DNA of 64,000 bases from Alkalispirochaeta americana. GTDB lineage: Bacteria; Spirochaetota; Spirochaetia; DSM-27196; Alkalispirochaetaceae. The notes beneath the pieces are model-generated. The model was not told the origin of the DNA. It did no database searches and saw only the letters and a program-made list of their open reading frames with translations. Shown here piece after piece: positions 18,109 through 26,172 of this stretch. The DNA lies in the NCBI RefSeq assembly GCF_900156105.1, contig NZ_FTMS01000004.1, forward strand, positions 141,450 through 205,449, read 5' to 3'. A program made the translations under genes and the position numbers. How positions within the stretch are numbered: position 1 is the stretch's first letter; each line of letters opens with the position of its first letter.

Positions 18109-19035
18109 ATGAACCACATGAAAGAGATTGGCTGGATCGGTACGGGAATCATGGGGGCCAGCATGGCCCGCCGGCTCTTGCAGACGGGGCATCGCCTGAT
18201 GGTGTATAGCCGAACCCGTGCCAAGGCCGGGGAACTCCTCCGGGAGGGCGCGGTGTGGTGTGATTCGCCTCGGGAGGTGGCTCGCCGGAGCGAATGCGTC
18301 TTCTCCATTGTGGGGTATCCCTCGGACGTGGAAGAGGTGGTCCTGGGAGAGGAGGGGACTCTGGCTGGTGCCCGGGACCGGATCGATGCGGGTGAGGAGG
18401 CTCCTGTTCTGGTTGATATGACCACCTCCCGGCCCACGCTGGCCAGGGAGATCGCCGAACTGGCAACCCGTCAGGGGATCGCCGCCCTGGATGCTCCCGT
18501 TTCCGGCGGAGATGTGGGGGCCCGGGAGGGAACCCTGGCGATCATGGTGGGAGGGGAGCGGGCCGCCTTCGATCGTGTTTCGCCCTTGTTTGCCGTTCTG
18601 GGGAAAAATATCCGCTGGATGGGGCCTGCCGGAGCGGGCCAGCATACCAAGGCGATCAACCAGACCTTGATCGCCTCCACCATGATCGGGACGGTGGAAG
18701 GGCTGCTCTACGCCGAACGGGCCGGTCTTGACCTGAAAGAGGTGATCGGTGTGGTCGGGAGCGGGGCGGCGGCGAGCTGGTCCGTGAATAATCTGGGTAT
18801 GCGGATTGCTTCGGGCGATATGGCCCCGGGCTTTATGATTCGCCATTTCGTGAAGGATCTGGGGATTGCCCTGGAAGAGGCCCGGCGCCTGGGAATTGCG
18901 CTGCCGGGGCTGGCTCTGGCAAACCAGTTTTACCAGGCCGCCCTGGCTGAAGGGCTTGCAGAAGAGGGAACGCAGGCGCTCTACCGGGTTTTTCAGCGGT
19001 TGAACAGCCCTCCCGGTGAATCCCGGCCCCGGTAA
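18109..19035 (+). CDS. NAD-dependent beta-hydroxyacid dehydrogenase (3-hydroxyisobutyrate dehydrogenase family)
   Basis: 308 residues. N-terminal Rossmann motif GWIGTGIMGASMARRL, substrate-loop DAPVSGGDVGAREG, catalytic Lys region GAGQHTKAINQ. Family members oxidise 3-hydroxyisobutyrate, tartronate semialdehyde, gamma-hydroxybutyrate or similar; the substrate cannot be told here. Start uncertain: ATGs at 18100, 18109 and 18118 lie in frame and none has a Shine-Dalgarno site. TAGAAT at 18096-18101 resembles a -10 box and would place transcription initiation at about 18108, favouring a leaderless start at 18109. Confidence 0.88.
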   Translation: MNHMKEIGWIGTGIMGASMARRLLQTGHRLMVYSRTRAKAGELLREGAVWCDSPREVARRSECVFSIVGYPSDVEEVVLGEEGTLAGARDRIDAGEEAPVLVDMTTSRPTLAREIAELATRQGIAALDAPVSGGDVGAREGTLAIMVGGERAAFDRVSPLFAVLGKNIRWMGPAGAGQHTKAINQTLIASTMIGTVEGLLYAERAGLDLKEVIGVVGSGAAASWSVNNLGMRIASGDMAPGFMIRHFVKDLGIALEEARRLGIALPGLALANQFYQAALAEGLAEEGTQALYRVFQRLNSPPGESRPR

Positions 19036-19076
19036 GCTGTTCCGGCCTGCCGGGGCTATCGGCGGTTGAACGCCCC

Positions 19077-20300
19077 CTAGCGCAGCCGCTGAAACCGGAC
19101 GGTGGGAGCGTACTGCCAGCGGTCCCTCCCGGGGTCTGCCCGCAGGAGGGTGAGAAAGACCTCGCTCGCCGGAGGGACCTCGATTTCCAGGGGCAGGGTT
19201 GCCTCGGCCCGCATGTGGACCAGGTTGAACCCCACAGTAGCGCGGATTGCTTCGGGAAAGCCGTTTTGCAGGTAGATCGCGTGAGTCAGGTCGTATTCCT
19301 CGGTCCTGAAGGAGACGCTGTGGGTGACCGGCACCTCCTCCAGGTGATCGGCAAAGTCCTGGTTGCGGAGATCCTCGCCAAAGACCACGGGAAAATCCTC
19401 CCCGCCGGGGTGGCTGGCGTAGTAGAAGTGCCCCTCTTCGGGGGAGATGGCTTCTCCCTGGAGGCCGCGAAACAGAAAGGGAACAGACTGCATCGTCCCG
19501 TCCCTCTGGGGCAGGCGCACGTCAAAATGGAGGTGCGGGCCGCTGGAGATTCCCGTGTTTCCGCTGTAGCCGATATGATCCCCTGCTGAAACGGTGTCTC
19601 CCGGTTGTACCCGGGACCCTCGAAACCGCAAATGCACGTAATTTCCAAAACTGCCATCGTCGTGGGCAATAACGATCACGTTGCCGTGATCGGCGTAGGC
19701 CGGAGAGGGGCCGCCGGCCCGGCCGTCCTGCTTGACGTGGACGACCAGTCCCCCTCGGGCGGCGTAGACGGGGGTGCCCTCGGGCATATCGAAATCCACG
19801 GCGTAGCGGTTCTCGCCAAAATGGGAGAAAGACCCGCCAAAGCCCTGGCTGAGACGTCGCTTTGTCCCGTGCTCGAAGGGAAAAAGGTAGAGGTGATCAT
19901 CGTGGTGGCTGGCTGTGGCCGGGTCTCCCAGAGCGGCCTGGTATCGCAAACTGTAGCCGATGCGGCCCCGCTGGGCGGTCGGAGTGAGCGAGAAGAGCGG
20001 TCGTGTATCTCCCGGGGGGATAGCGCCCCGCCAGGGCAGGTTGGTCTCTGGCGCAAGGTTGACGAGCTGATCAAAATCAACGCTAATGTAGATCGGGATG
20101 GAGTGGTCGTTCCGGGCAAAGAGGTCAAAGCTGTTATCGTCGTTCTGAACGGCGTAGACCTCGAGGTGCGCCGTGGCTCCCGAGGTCTGAGCCGTTACGG
20201 GGAGAGACGCCGTTCCCAGAAAGAGCGTTCCCAGGGACAGAACCAGGGTAAACAGATGCGGAGCACCAGGGATAACGGAAGCTGATCGTTTCATCACCAT
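19077..20300 (-). CDS. Secreted M23-family (LytM-type) metallopeptidase
   Basis: 407 residues. N-terminal signal peptide (hydrophobic LFTLVLSLGTLFLG, then SLPVTAQT as cleavage region). The beta-rich middle is followed by the LytM core: HFGENRYAVDFD (His and Asp zinc ligands), PVYAARGG, GNVIVIAHDDGSFGNYVHL and SGPHLHFDV with the HxH pair. Likely a periplasmic or surface peptidoglycan endopeptidase, or an inactive cell-division scaffold. All expected zinc ligands appear present. No Shine-Dalgarno site; TATATT stands four bases before the ATG. Confidence 0.9.
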   Translation of the reverse strand: MVMKRSASVIPGAPHLFTLVLSLGTLFLGTASLPVTAQTSGATAHLEVYAVQNDDNSFDLFARNDHSIPIYISVDFDQLVNLAPETNLPWRGAIPPGDTRPLFSLTPTAQRGRIGYSLRYQAALGDPATASHHDDHLYLFPFEHGTKRRLSQGFGGSFSHFGENRYAVDFDMPEGTPVYAARGGLVVHVKQDGRAGGPSPAYADHGNVIVIAHDDGSFGNYVHLRFRGSRVQPGDTVSAGDHIGYSGNTGISSGPHLHFDVRLPQRDGTMQSVPFLFRGLQGEAISPEEGHFYYASHPGGEDFPVVFGEDLRNQDFADHLEEVPVTHSVSFRTEEYDLTHAIYLQNGFPEAIRATVGFNLVHMRAEATLPLEIEVPPASEVFLTLLRADPGRDRWQYAPTVRFQRLR

Positions 20301-20417
20301 GAGAATATAGTTCTTTTTTCGCGTTTCCGGCAGGCGGCGCGGGCCAGGGACGCGAAAAAATGCGACCGGAGCTTCAACAGCACAGCGGTTCAGAAGATCA
20401 GAAGAGGAGAAACCACG

Positions 20418-21290
20418 ATGGCACACGAAATAGTTCCTGCGGCGGAGGAAATCCTGGACCAGGCCTTTCCCGTTCTCGATCACGGCTTTGTCCGGCTGGT
20501 AGACTATTGCGGGGGAGATCAGCGGATCGTCCAGGCGGCCCGGGTTTCCTACGGAGCTGGTACAAAATCCTACCGGGAAGACCGGGGGCTCATCCATTAT
20601 TTATATCGGAACCTTCATACCTCGCCCTTCGAGCAGGTCTTGCTTACCTTTCATGCCAAAATGCCCATCTTTGTGGCGCGCCAGTGGGTCCGTCACCGCA
20701 CGGCGCGGCTCAACGAGATCAGCGGTCGCTACAGCGTGATGAAGGATGAGTTCTACCGTCCCCGGGGAGATGTGATCGCGCCCCAGGCTCAGGATAATAA
20801 ACAGGGCCGCTCTGCTCAGGGTTTTTCGGAGGATCAGCAGCACGAGATTGAGGAAGCCCTTGCCCGGGAGCAGGGTCGCTCCTACCAGGCCTATGAGGAG
20901 CTGCTCTCGAAGGATGTGGCCCGCGAACTGGCGCGGATAAACCTGCCCCTCAGCACCTACACCGAATGGTACTGGCAGATCGATCTGCATAACCTCTTTC
21001 ATTTTCTGGCCCTCCGTCTGGACAGCCACGCCCAGTACGAAATCAGGGCCTACGCCGAGGTCCTGATTGATCTCGTTCGTCGGGTCTGTCCCCTGGCGAC
21101 GGAAGCTTTCGAGGAGCACCGCCTGGGAGGGATCCGGTTCTCCAGAAGCGAGTTCGCTGCGCTCCAGGCGCTGCTTGAAGAAGCGGCGATCACTCCCGGA
21201 CAGCTTCAGAAGACCGCCAAAGGGGCTGGCCTGGCCGATCGCGATGTGGAGCGGTTTGTGGAGAAGGTCCAGAGGGGAACCATGCGGTAG
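20418..21290 (+). CDS. thyX: Flavin-dependent thymidylate synthase
   Basis: 290 residues. The ThyX signature RHRTARLNEISGRYS is exact, with the preceding PIFVARQW. The enzyme makes dTMP from dUMP using methylene-tetrahydrofolate and reduced FAD. ATG with GAGGAG eight bases upstream. Divergent from the M23 peptidase gene. Residues about 120-150 (GRSAQGFSEDQQHEIEEALA) and the C-terminal region are as in longer ThyX proteins. Confidence 0.95.
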   Translation: MAHEIVPAAEEILDQAFPVLDHGFVRLVDYCGGDQRIVQAARVSYGAGTKSYREDRGLIHYLYRNLHTSPFEQVLLTFHAKMPIFVARQWVRHRTARLNEISGRYSVMKDEFYRPRGDVIAPQAQDNKQGRSAQGFSEDQQHEIEEALAREQGRSYQAYEELLSKDVARELARINLPLSTYTEWYWQIDLHNLFHFLALRLDSHAQYEIRAYAEVLIDLVRRVCPLATEAFEEHRLGGIRFSRSEFAALQALLEEAAITPGQLQKTAKGAGLADRDVERFVEKVQRGTMR

Positions 21291-21304
21291 AGTGCGTCCC
21301 GAAT

Positions 21305-21333
21305 TTGCACGCTTCTGCCGGGTGGATTACTAT
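21305..21333 (+). promoter_or_regulatory. Sigma-70-like promoter for cheW
   Basis: TTGCAC (21305-21310) and TACTAT (21328-21333) are separated by 17 bases. Transcription would start near 21340, giving a short leader that contains the AGAGAGG ribosome site of cheW. Confidence 0.6.
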
Positions 21334-21353
21334 AGGACGAAGAGAGGTGCGCC

Positions 21354-21848
21354 ATGAGTGATGACGTTCACAGGGACGAACGGAATGAGTATTTGACTTT
21401 TACCCTGGCCGATGAGCAGTACGCCGTGGGGGTCTACGACGTAAAGGAGGTTTTGGAATACACCACGGTTACCCGGGTTCCCCGGACACAGGATTTCATG
21501 CGGGGTGTGATCAACCTGCGGGGGAGTGTTGTTCCCGTGATTGACCTGCGGCTCAAGTTCGGCATGGAGGCCACGGAACGAACAATCGATACCAGCATTG
21601 TGGTTCTTGAGGTGGAGCTGGGCGGGTCTGTTGTGACCGTAGGAGCCCTGGCCGATAGCGTCCAGGAGGTTATCAGCCTCGAGCCGGAAAACATCGAGCC
21701 TCCGCCGCGAATTGGAACCCGGATCAACACCGATTTTATCCGGGGCATCGGCAAGCAGGATGAGAAGTTCATTATTATCCTTGATATCAACCGGGTTTTT
21801 TCGGAGGAAGAGCTTGCTGCGGTAGCCGAAGAAGCGGAGGCCCGTTAG
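21354..21848 (+). CDS. cheW: Chemotaxis coupling protein CheW
   Basis: 164 residues, single CheW domain: YLTFTLADEQYAVGVYDVKEVLEY, the conserved RGVINLRGSVVPVIDLR, and DFIRGIGKQDEKFIIILDINRVF. It bridges chemoreceptors and CheA. No other che genes are adjacent, but two receptor genes lie within 10 kb. GH31 follows nine bases later and may be cotranscribed. Confidence 0.96.
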   Translation: MSDDVHRDERNEYLTFTLADEQYAVGVYDVKEVLEYTTVTRVPRTQDFMRGVINLRGSVVPVIDLRLKFGMEATERTIDTSIVVLEVELGGSVVTVGALADSVQEVISLEPENIEPPPRIGTRINTDFIRGIGKQDEKFIIILDINRVFSEEELAAVAEEAEAR

Positions 21849-21857
21849 ACTCCGGGC

Positions 21858-24245
21858 ATGCAGCAGCGACAGGATTACTGGTTTAGACCCGCCGCGCCCC
21901 ATACCGATCTGGCGTGGCAGCAGTCGGCTGACGGGTGGTTGCGCCTGGCGGTTACTCTTGATGGGACGACCCGGAGCGGTCGGAGCTCTGCCCTGGACCC
22001 CGATACCGCACCGGCCCGGGATTGGTACGATGTCACGTCGGTGCCGCCCGGGGGGAGCGGGCCGGAGTTCTTCTCTGACCGTATTCATCGCCTGAACGAT
22101 ATGGCCACCCAGGGAGTTGCAGCCAACGACAATCCCCACGAAGACACGCGGGGTCTTGAGGCAGTTCCTGTGGAAGGCCTCCGCTACGGCTTGCCCCCGG
22201 GGTTTCCTGCCACGATGGGTGTCTCCCGGTCTCGCGACGGAATTCTTCTGGACATCCCCCTCTCGACACCCCGGGGCGAGGACCTTCACGTTATGGGGCT
22301 GGGCGAGAAAACCGGCAGTCTGGACAAACGGGGACGAACCTGGGTGATGTGGAACTGCGACGAGCCCGTCCACAGCCCGGAAAAGAGCGCCCTCTACCAG
22401 GCCCATCCTGTGGTGTATCTCTGGACTCCCGGTGGTACGGTTACGCTCTTTATCGACACCATGGCTACGGTCTGGTTCGATGTGGGAGAGGCCGAACCCG
22501 GCCGCCTTCTGATCGAGATCTATGACAACCGTTTTGATTGCTACCTCCGCACCGATGAGTCCCTGCCCGAAGCGGTAGAAAGCTACAGCGCACTCACGGG
22601 AAGAATACCCCTGCCGCCCGAATGGGCTTTGGGGTTTCAGCAGTGCCGCTACAGCTATTTCCCCGAAGAGCGGGTCCTGGAAGTGGCGCAGAGATTTCGG
22701 GAAGAAAAGGTTCCCTGCGACGTCCTCTATCTGGATATTCATTATATGGACGGCTACCGCGTCTTTACCTGGGATCACCGGCGCTTTCCCGAACCCGATC
22801 GGATGGTACAGGGCCTTCGGGACCAGGGGTTCCGGGTTGTCACCATCGTTGATCCCGGGGTCAAGACCGATGTGGACTACCCCGTCTTTGCCTCGGGACT
22901 GGAAAAGAAAGCCTTCCTGACCCGTCCCGGGGGCGAGCTTTATGTGGGTAAGGTCTGGCCCGGCGACGCAGCGTTCCCCGATTTTTCCCGCCCCGCCACG
23001 CGGGAATGGTGGGCACGGTGGCACAAGACCCTCTTTGACGCAGGAGTGGCCGGAATCTGGAACGATATGAACGAGCCTGCCGATTTCACCGGCGACGAGA
23101 TGCTCCGGGTGAACTTCACCGTTCCCGATGACCTGGTGGCGTATAACGAGGGAGAGCCGGTGAGCTTTGGCCGGGTTCACAACGAATACGCCAACGGCAT
23201 GAACCGGGCAACCCGCGATGCCTTTCTGCAGTACCGGCCGGAGGAACGGGGCTTTGTCCTGACCCGGTCCGGGGGAACAGGGGTGCAGCGCTACGCCGCG
23301 ATCTGGACAGGGGACAACCATAGCTGGTGGGAGCACCTGGCCATGATGGTCCCCATGTTCCTCAACGTGGGGCTCAGCGGGGCTCCCTTCGTGGGGGGCG
23401 ACGCCGGAGGGTTCCAGTTGAACGCCGATGCCGAACTGTATCGGCGATGGATCGCGGCAGCAGCCTTTACGCCCTTCTTCCGGGCTCATTCAGCCCTGGA
23501 TACCCGGGATCATGAACCCTGGAGTTTTGGCCCCGAGGCGCTGGAGACTGCCCGGCGATTTATCGGGATCCGCTACCGGATCATGCCGTACCTGTATACC
23601 CTTTTTGAGGAAGCCTCCCGGCGGGGAACGCCTGTGATGCGGCCCCTGCTCTGGGAGTTCCCCCAGGATCCCCGGGTTGCCTCCCGGGCAGACAGCTTCC
23701 TCCTGGGAGAGGCGCTTCTGGTGGCTCCCGTGCGCGAGCCCGGTGTGCAGGAACGGAGCGTCTATCTGCCCGCCGGGGTCTGGTACGATTTCTGGAGCGG
23801 TGAACGGATCGATGTTCCCCGCCAGCCCGATGGAAGCGGCACTGTGGTGGTGGGACACGCTCCCCTGGACCGGATTCCGCTCTACTTGCGGGGGGGCTAC
23901 ATCCTTCCCCACGAGGGGCTCCGGCAGCATACCGGCGAGGCCGGTGACGGGGTCTTGCGGCTTTTGATCGCTCCTGATGCCGAGGGGCGCGCACAGGGAA
24001 CCTTCTACGGTGACGCCGGGGAAGGGTTTGGCTATTGCTCGGGCCGTTTCTGGCGAGGTACGTTCTCCTGGGACGGGACCGACCTTCGGGCGATTTCCGG
24101 GGAGGGAGAGAGCGGAGAGGATCTGCGCTGGACCAGTCTGGTCACGGCAGTATGCTCGGGGGCTTCGGGAGAGCTGAATCCGGAAGAGTCTTCTCTTCTG
24201 GATCTGTCCCATCGGGAATCTCCGCTTCCCTTGCCCTGGAACTGA
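21858..24245 (+). CDS. GH31-family alpha-glucosidase
   Basis: 795 residues. Catalytic nucleophile D403 in GIWNDMNEP and acid/base D486 in IWTGDNHS; also DILYLDIHYMDGYRVFTWD-type N-terminal barrel strand and VGGDAGGF. No signal peptide, so cytoplasmic. Family 31 enzymes hydrolyse alpha-glucosides; a minority are alpha-glucan lyases that yield 1,5-anhydrofructose with nearly the same active site. At 795 residues it is shorter than the lyases I know of (over 1000), so a hydrolase is more likely. The start lacks a good ribosome site. Confidence 0.92.
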   Translation: MQQRQDYWFRPAAPHTDLAWQQSADGWLRLAVTLDGTTRSGRSSALDPDTAPARDWYDVTSVPPGGSGPEFFSDRIHRLNDMATQGVAANDNPHEDTRGLEAVPVEGLRYGLPPGFPATMGVSRSRDGILLDIPLSTPRGEDLHVMGLGEKTGSLDKRGRTWVMWNCDEPVHSPEKSALYQAHPVVYLWTPGGTVTLFIDTMATVWFDVGEAEPGRLLIEIYDNRFDCYLRTDESLPEAVESYSALTGRIPLPPEWALGFQQCRYSYFPEERVLEVAQRFREEKVPCDVLYLDIHYMDGYRVFTWDHRRFPEPDRMVQGLRDQGFRVVTIVDPGVKTDVDYPVFASGLEKKAFLTRPGGELYVGKVWPGDAAFPDFSRPATREWWARWHKTLFDAGVAGIWNDMNEPADFTGDEMLRVNFTVPDDLVAYNEGEPVSFGRVHNEYANGMNRATRDAFLQYRPEERGFVLTRSGGTGVQRYAAIWTGDNHSWWEHLAMMVPMFLNVGLSGAPFVGGDAGGFQLNADAELYRRWIAAAAFTPFFRAHSALDTRDHEPWSFGPEALETARRFIGIRYRIMPYLYTLFEEASRRGTPVMRPLLWEFPQDPRVASRADSFLLGEALLVAPVREPGVQERSVYLPAGVWYDFWSGERIDVPRQPDGSGTVVVGHAPLDRIPLYLRGGYILPHEGLRQHTGEAGDGVLRLLIAPDAEGRAQGTFYGDAGEGFGYCSGRFWRGTFSWDGTDLRAISGEGESGEDLRWTSLVTAVCSGASGELNPEESSLLDLSHRESPLPLPWN

Positions 24246-24269
24246 CTAGTGTAACGGGAGGAACAAGGA

Positions 24270-25031
24270 ATGACCGATAACCAAATGCGGCTGGCGGTGT
24301 TGATCGATGCGGACAACTCCCAGCCGGCAATCATGGAAGGCCTCCTGGAGGAGGTGGCAAACTACGGGATTGCCAGTATCAAGCGAATCTATGGAGACTG
24401 GTCCAGCGATTCCATGCGGGGCTGGAAGGAAATCCTTCTGGACTATTCTGTCCAGCCCGTCCAGCAATATCCCTATACCAAGGGAAAGAACGCCACCGAT
24501 ATGAAGATGATAATCGACGCCATGGATATTCTCTATTCCGAGAAAATGGACGGCTTCTGCCTGGTCTCGAGCGATAGCGATTTCACGCCCCTGGCACAGC
24601 GGGTGCGGCAGCAGGGGCTCACGGTGTTTGGCTTCGGCGAGCAGAAAACGCCCAAGGCCTTTGTTCGTGCCTGTGACCGGTTTATCTACAACGACGTGCT
24701 TCGGCGGCAACAAGCTCCCGACACCAAAGATACTGCTGCAACAACCGGTACTCGTCGGCTCGGTGCCAAGGAACTCAAGCAGGATACCAAGCTGGTAACG
24801 ATGGTCCGCAACGGGATTGAGGATGCCGCCGACGATACTGGTTGGGCTTCTCTTGGCGTGGTGGGACAGAAAGTTGCCAACAGCAACCCCGATTTCGACC
24901 CCCGCAATTACGGTTACAAGAAGCTGGGCGAGCTGATCCGGGCAATGCAACTTTTTGAGGTGGACGAGCGGCCCATGGAAAACAGTCCGGCCCACAATAT
25001 CTATATCCGTGACAAAAAACGGAAGGGCTAG
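24270..25031 (+). CDS. NYN-domain (LabA/DUF88-like) protein with OST-HTH domain
   Basis: 253 residues. N-terminal NYN PIN-like nuclease fold (about 6-150): the acidic residues sit in LIDADNSQ, NATDMKMIIDAMD and SSDSDFTPLA, as needed for a metal-dependent RNase site. The C-terminal part (about 168-245, DTKLVTMVRNGIEDAADDTGWASLGVVGQ and FDPRNYGYKKLGELIRAM) reads as an OST-HTH/LOTUS RNA-binding domain. I infer a role in RNA turnover or regulation. AGGAACAAGG precedes the ATG. Confidence 0.88.
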   Translation: MTDNQMRLAVLIDADNSQPAIMEGLLEEVANYGIASIKRIYGDWSSDSMRGWKEILLDYSVQPVQQYPYTKGKNATDMKMIIDAMDILYSEKMDGFCLVSSDSDFTPLAQRVRQQGLTVFGFGEQKTPKAFVRACDRFIYNDVLRRQQAPDTKDTAATTGTRRLGAKELKQDTKLVTMVRNGIEDAADDTGWASLGVVGQKVANSNPDFDPRNYGYKKLGELIRAMQLFEVDERPMENSPAHNIYIRDKKRKG

Positions 25032-25449
25032 AGGATTTCCGCCGAGGGCCTTCCGCTGGTTCCGGCTGCTGCGGTTGCTCCGGCCCGGGGATTTTCTGAT
25101 TTTTGCCGTGGCGGCCGCCGTGGTGGCGGGCTTTCTGGTTTTTGCCACCGACCGGGGAGGTGCGCCGGCCACGGTGGAGATCCGCAGCTTCCAGGGCGAT
25201 CTGGTCTATCCTCTCTCGCAGGATCGGGAGATTCTGGTCCCCGGCCCCTTGGGTGAGACCCTGGTGGAAATCAAGGACGAACAGGTCCGGTTTGTTTCCT
25301 CGCCTTGCCGGGACAAGATCTGCGTCTACGCCTCGTTCCTCTCCCGGCGGGGACAGTGGGCGGCGTGTTTGCCCAACGGGGTTTTTGTGACGATTACTGG
25401 AGAGGATGCCGCCGGTGATGGTCCTGCTGTGGACGCCAGCACGTTTTAA
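25009..25449 (+). CDS. Membrane-anchored NusG domain II protein
   Basis: About 146 residues. One membrane helix (about 20-45, FLIFAVAAAVVAGFLVF), then a small extracytoplasmic beta domain with PLSQDREILVPGPLGETLVEI, the Cys pair in SPCRDKICV, and ACLPNGVFVTI, typical of proteins annotated as NusG domain II. These often accompany Rnf or FMN-binding genes elsewhere, not seen here. The start is uncertain: the GTG at 25009 overlaps the preceding gene by 23 bases and has no clear ribosome site; a TTG at 24955 is the alternative. Confidence 0.75.
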   Translation: MTKNGRARGFPPRAFRWFRLLRLLRPGDFLIFAVAAAVVAGFLVFATDRGGAPATVEIRSFQGDLVYPLSQDREILVPGPLGETLVEIKDEQVRFVSSPCRDKICVYASFLSRRGQWAACLPNGVFVTITGEDAAGDGPAVDASTF

Positions 25450-25514
25450 CCAGGGCGGGTGCTCTCCGGCCTGGCCCTAACCCGGGCTGGTCCTGCTAGC
25501 CTGGCCGGGTTCCG

Positions 25515-26135
25515 CTAGTAGAGCCGCCGGGCCTCGCGAAAGAGATGACTCGAGAGCCAGCGCTCTCCCTCGGGGTCTCGTTGTCCCCGCATACGCATGG
25601 CGCTGTTCACGGTTGTGTCTTGGGGGCGCAGAAGATTCATCTTCTCCTCCACGATTCCCCGGCGATAGTTGTGGTGAACGTAGGAGATCGTTCCCTCCCC
25701 GTCTATGGCCGCCACGATCCCTGCGTGGGTGAGTTCATCATCCCAGAGGTTGTTCCGGTTTCGATCGTAGGTGTTATCCCAGAAGATGATATCTCCCGGA
25801 GCAATATCCGATTCTTCAAGGGGCGTTCCCAGCTTCCAGAGCCGTTTTACTCCGTTTCCCGTCTCCCCTGCGAAGGCTGGCATGAGGTCGATTCCTGCCT
25901 GATAAAAGATCGCCAGGATAACGCCGCTGCAGTCGGAGGGAAAGACCCGGCCCCGGATTCGCAGGGACCGTCGTCCTACCAGGGCTCGCGCTGCCTCGGC
26001 GATGGCCGGGCCTTCCTGTGGCCCTGTTGTTTGTGCTGCGGGATCAGACGGCGGCGGCGGTTCGGCCATGAAAACCGGTAGAGATCCGCAGCTTGCAAGA
26101 ATGAAACCGATTACGAACAATAAAGGCGATCGCAC
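25515..26135 (-). CDS. NlpC/P60-like lipoprotein, putative cell-wall hydrolase
   Basis: About 206 residues from the GTG. Lipoprotein signal with lipobox LASC (Cys16). The domain has the papain-like Cys in FPSDCSGVILAIFYQAGIDL, an ESDIAPGDIIFWDNTY motif, and the His in LTHAGIVAAIDGEG, the order expected for NlpC/P60 or amidase enzymes. Periplasmic or surface-anchored, probably cutting peptidoglycan stem peptides. Longer upstream starts would overlap the kinase gene by 56 bases. The acidic D/N-rich stretch DRNRNNLWDDE between the motifs is unusual. Confidence 0.8.
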   Translation of the reverse strand: MRSPLLFVIGFILASCGSLPVFMAEPPPPSDPAAQTTGPQEGPAIAEAARALVGRRSLRIRGRVFPSDCSGVILAIFYQAGIDLMPAFAGETGNGVKRLWKLGTPLEESDIAPGDIIFWDNTYDRNRNNLWDDELTHAGIVAAIDGEGTISYVHHNYRRGIVEEKMNLLRPQDTTVNSAMRMRGQRDPEGERWLSSHLFREARRLY

Positions 26136-26172
26136 AAGGATATATGTACCACGGCGGCATAGAAAAAACAGG

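Noticed and set aside
21330..23489. A 719-codon minus-strand open frame across cheW and GH31
   Set aside because: Antisense shadow of two well-supported genes, with Pro/Gly/His-rich composition and no recognisable domain.
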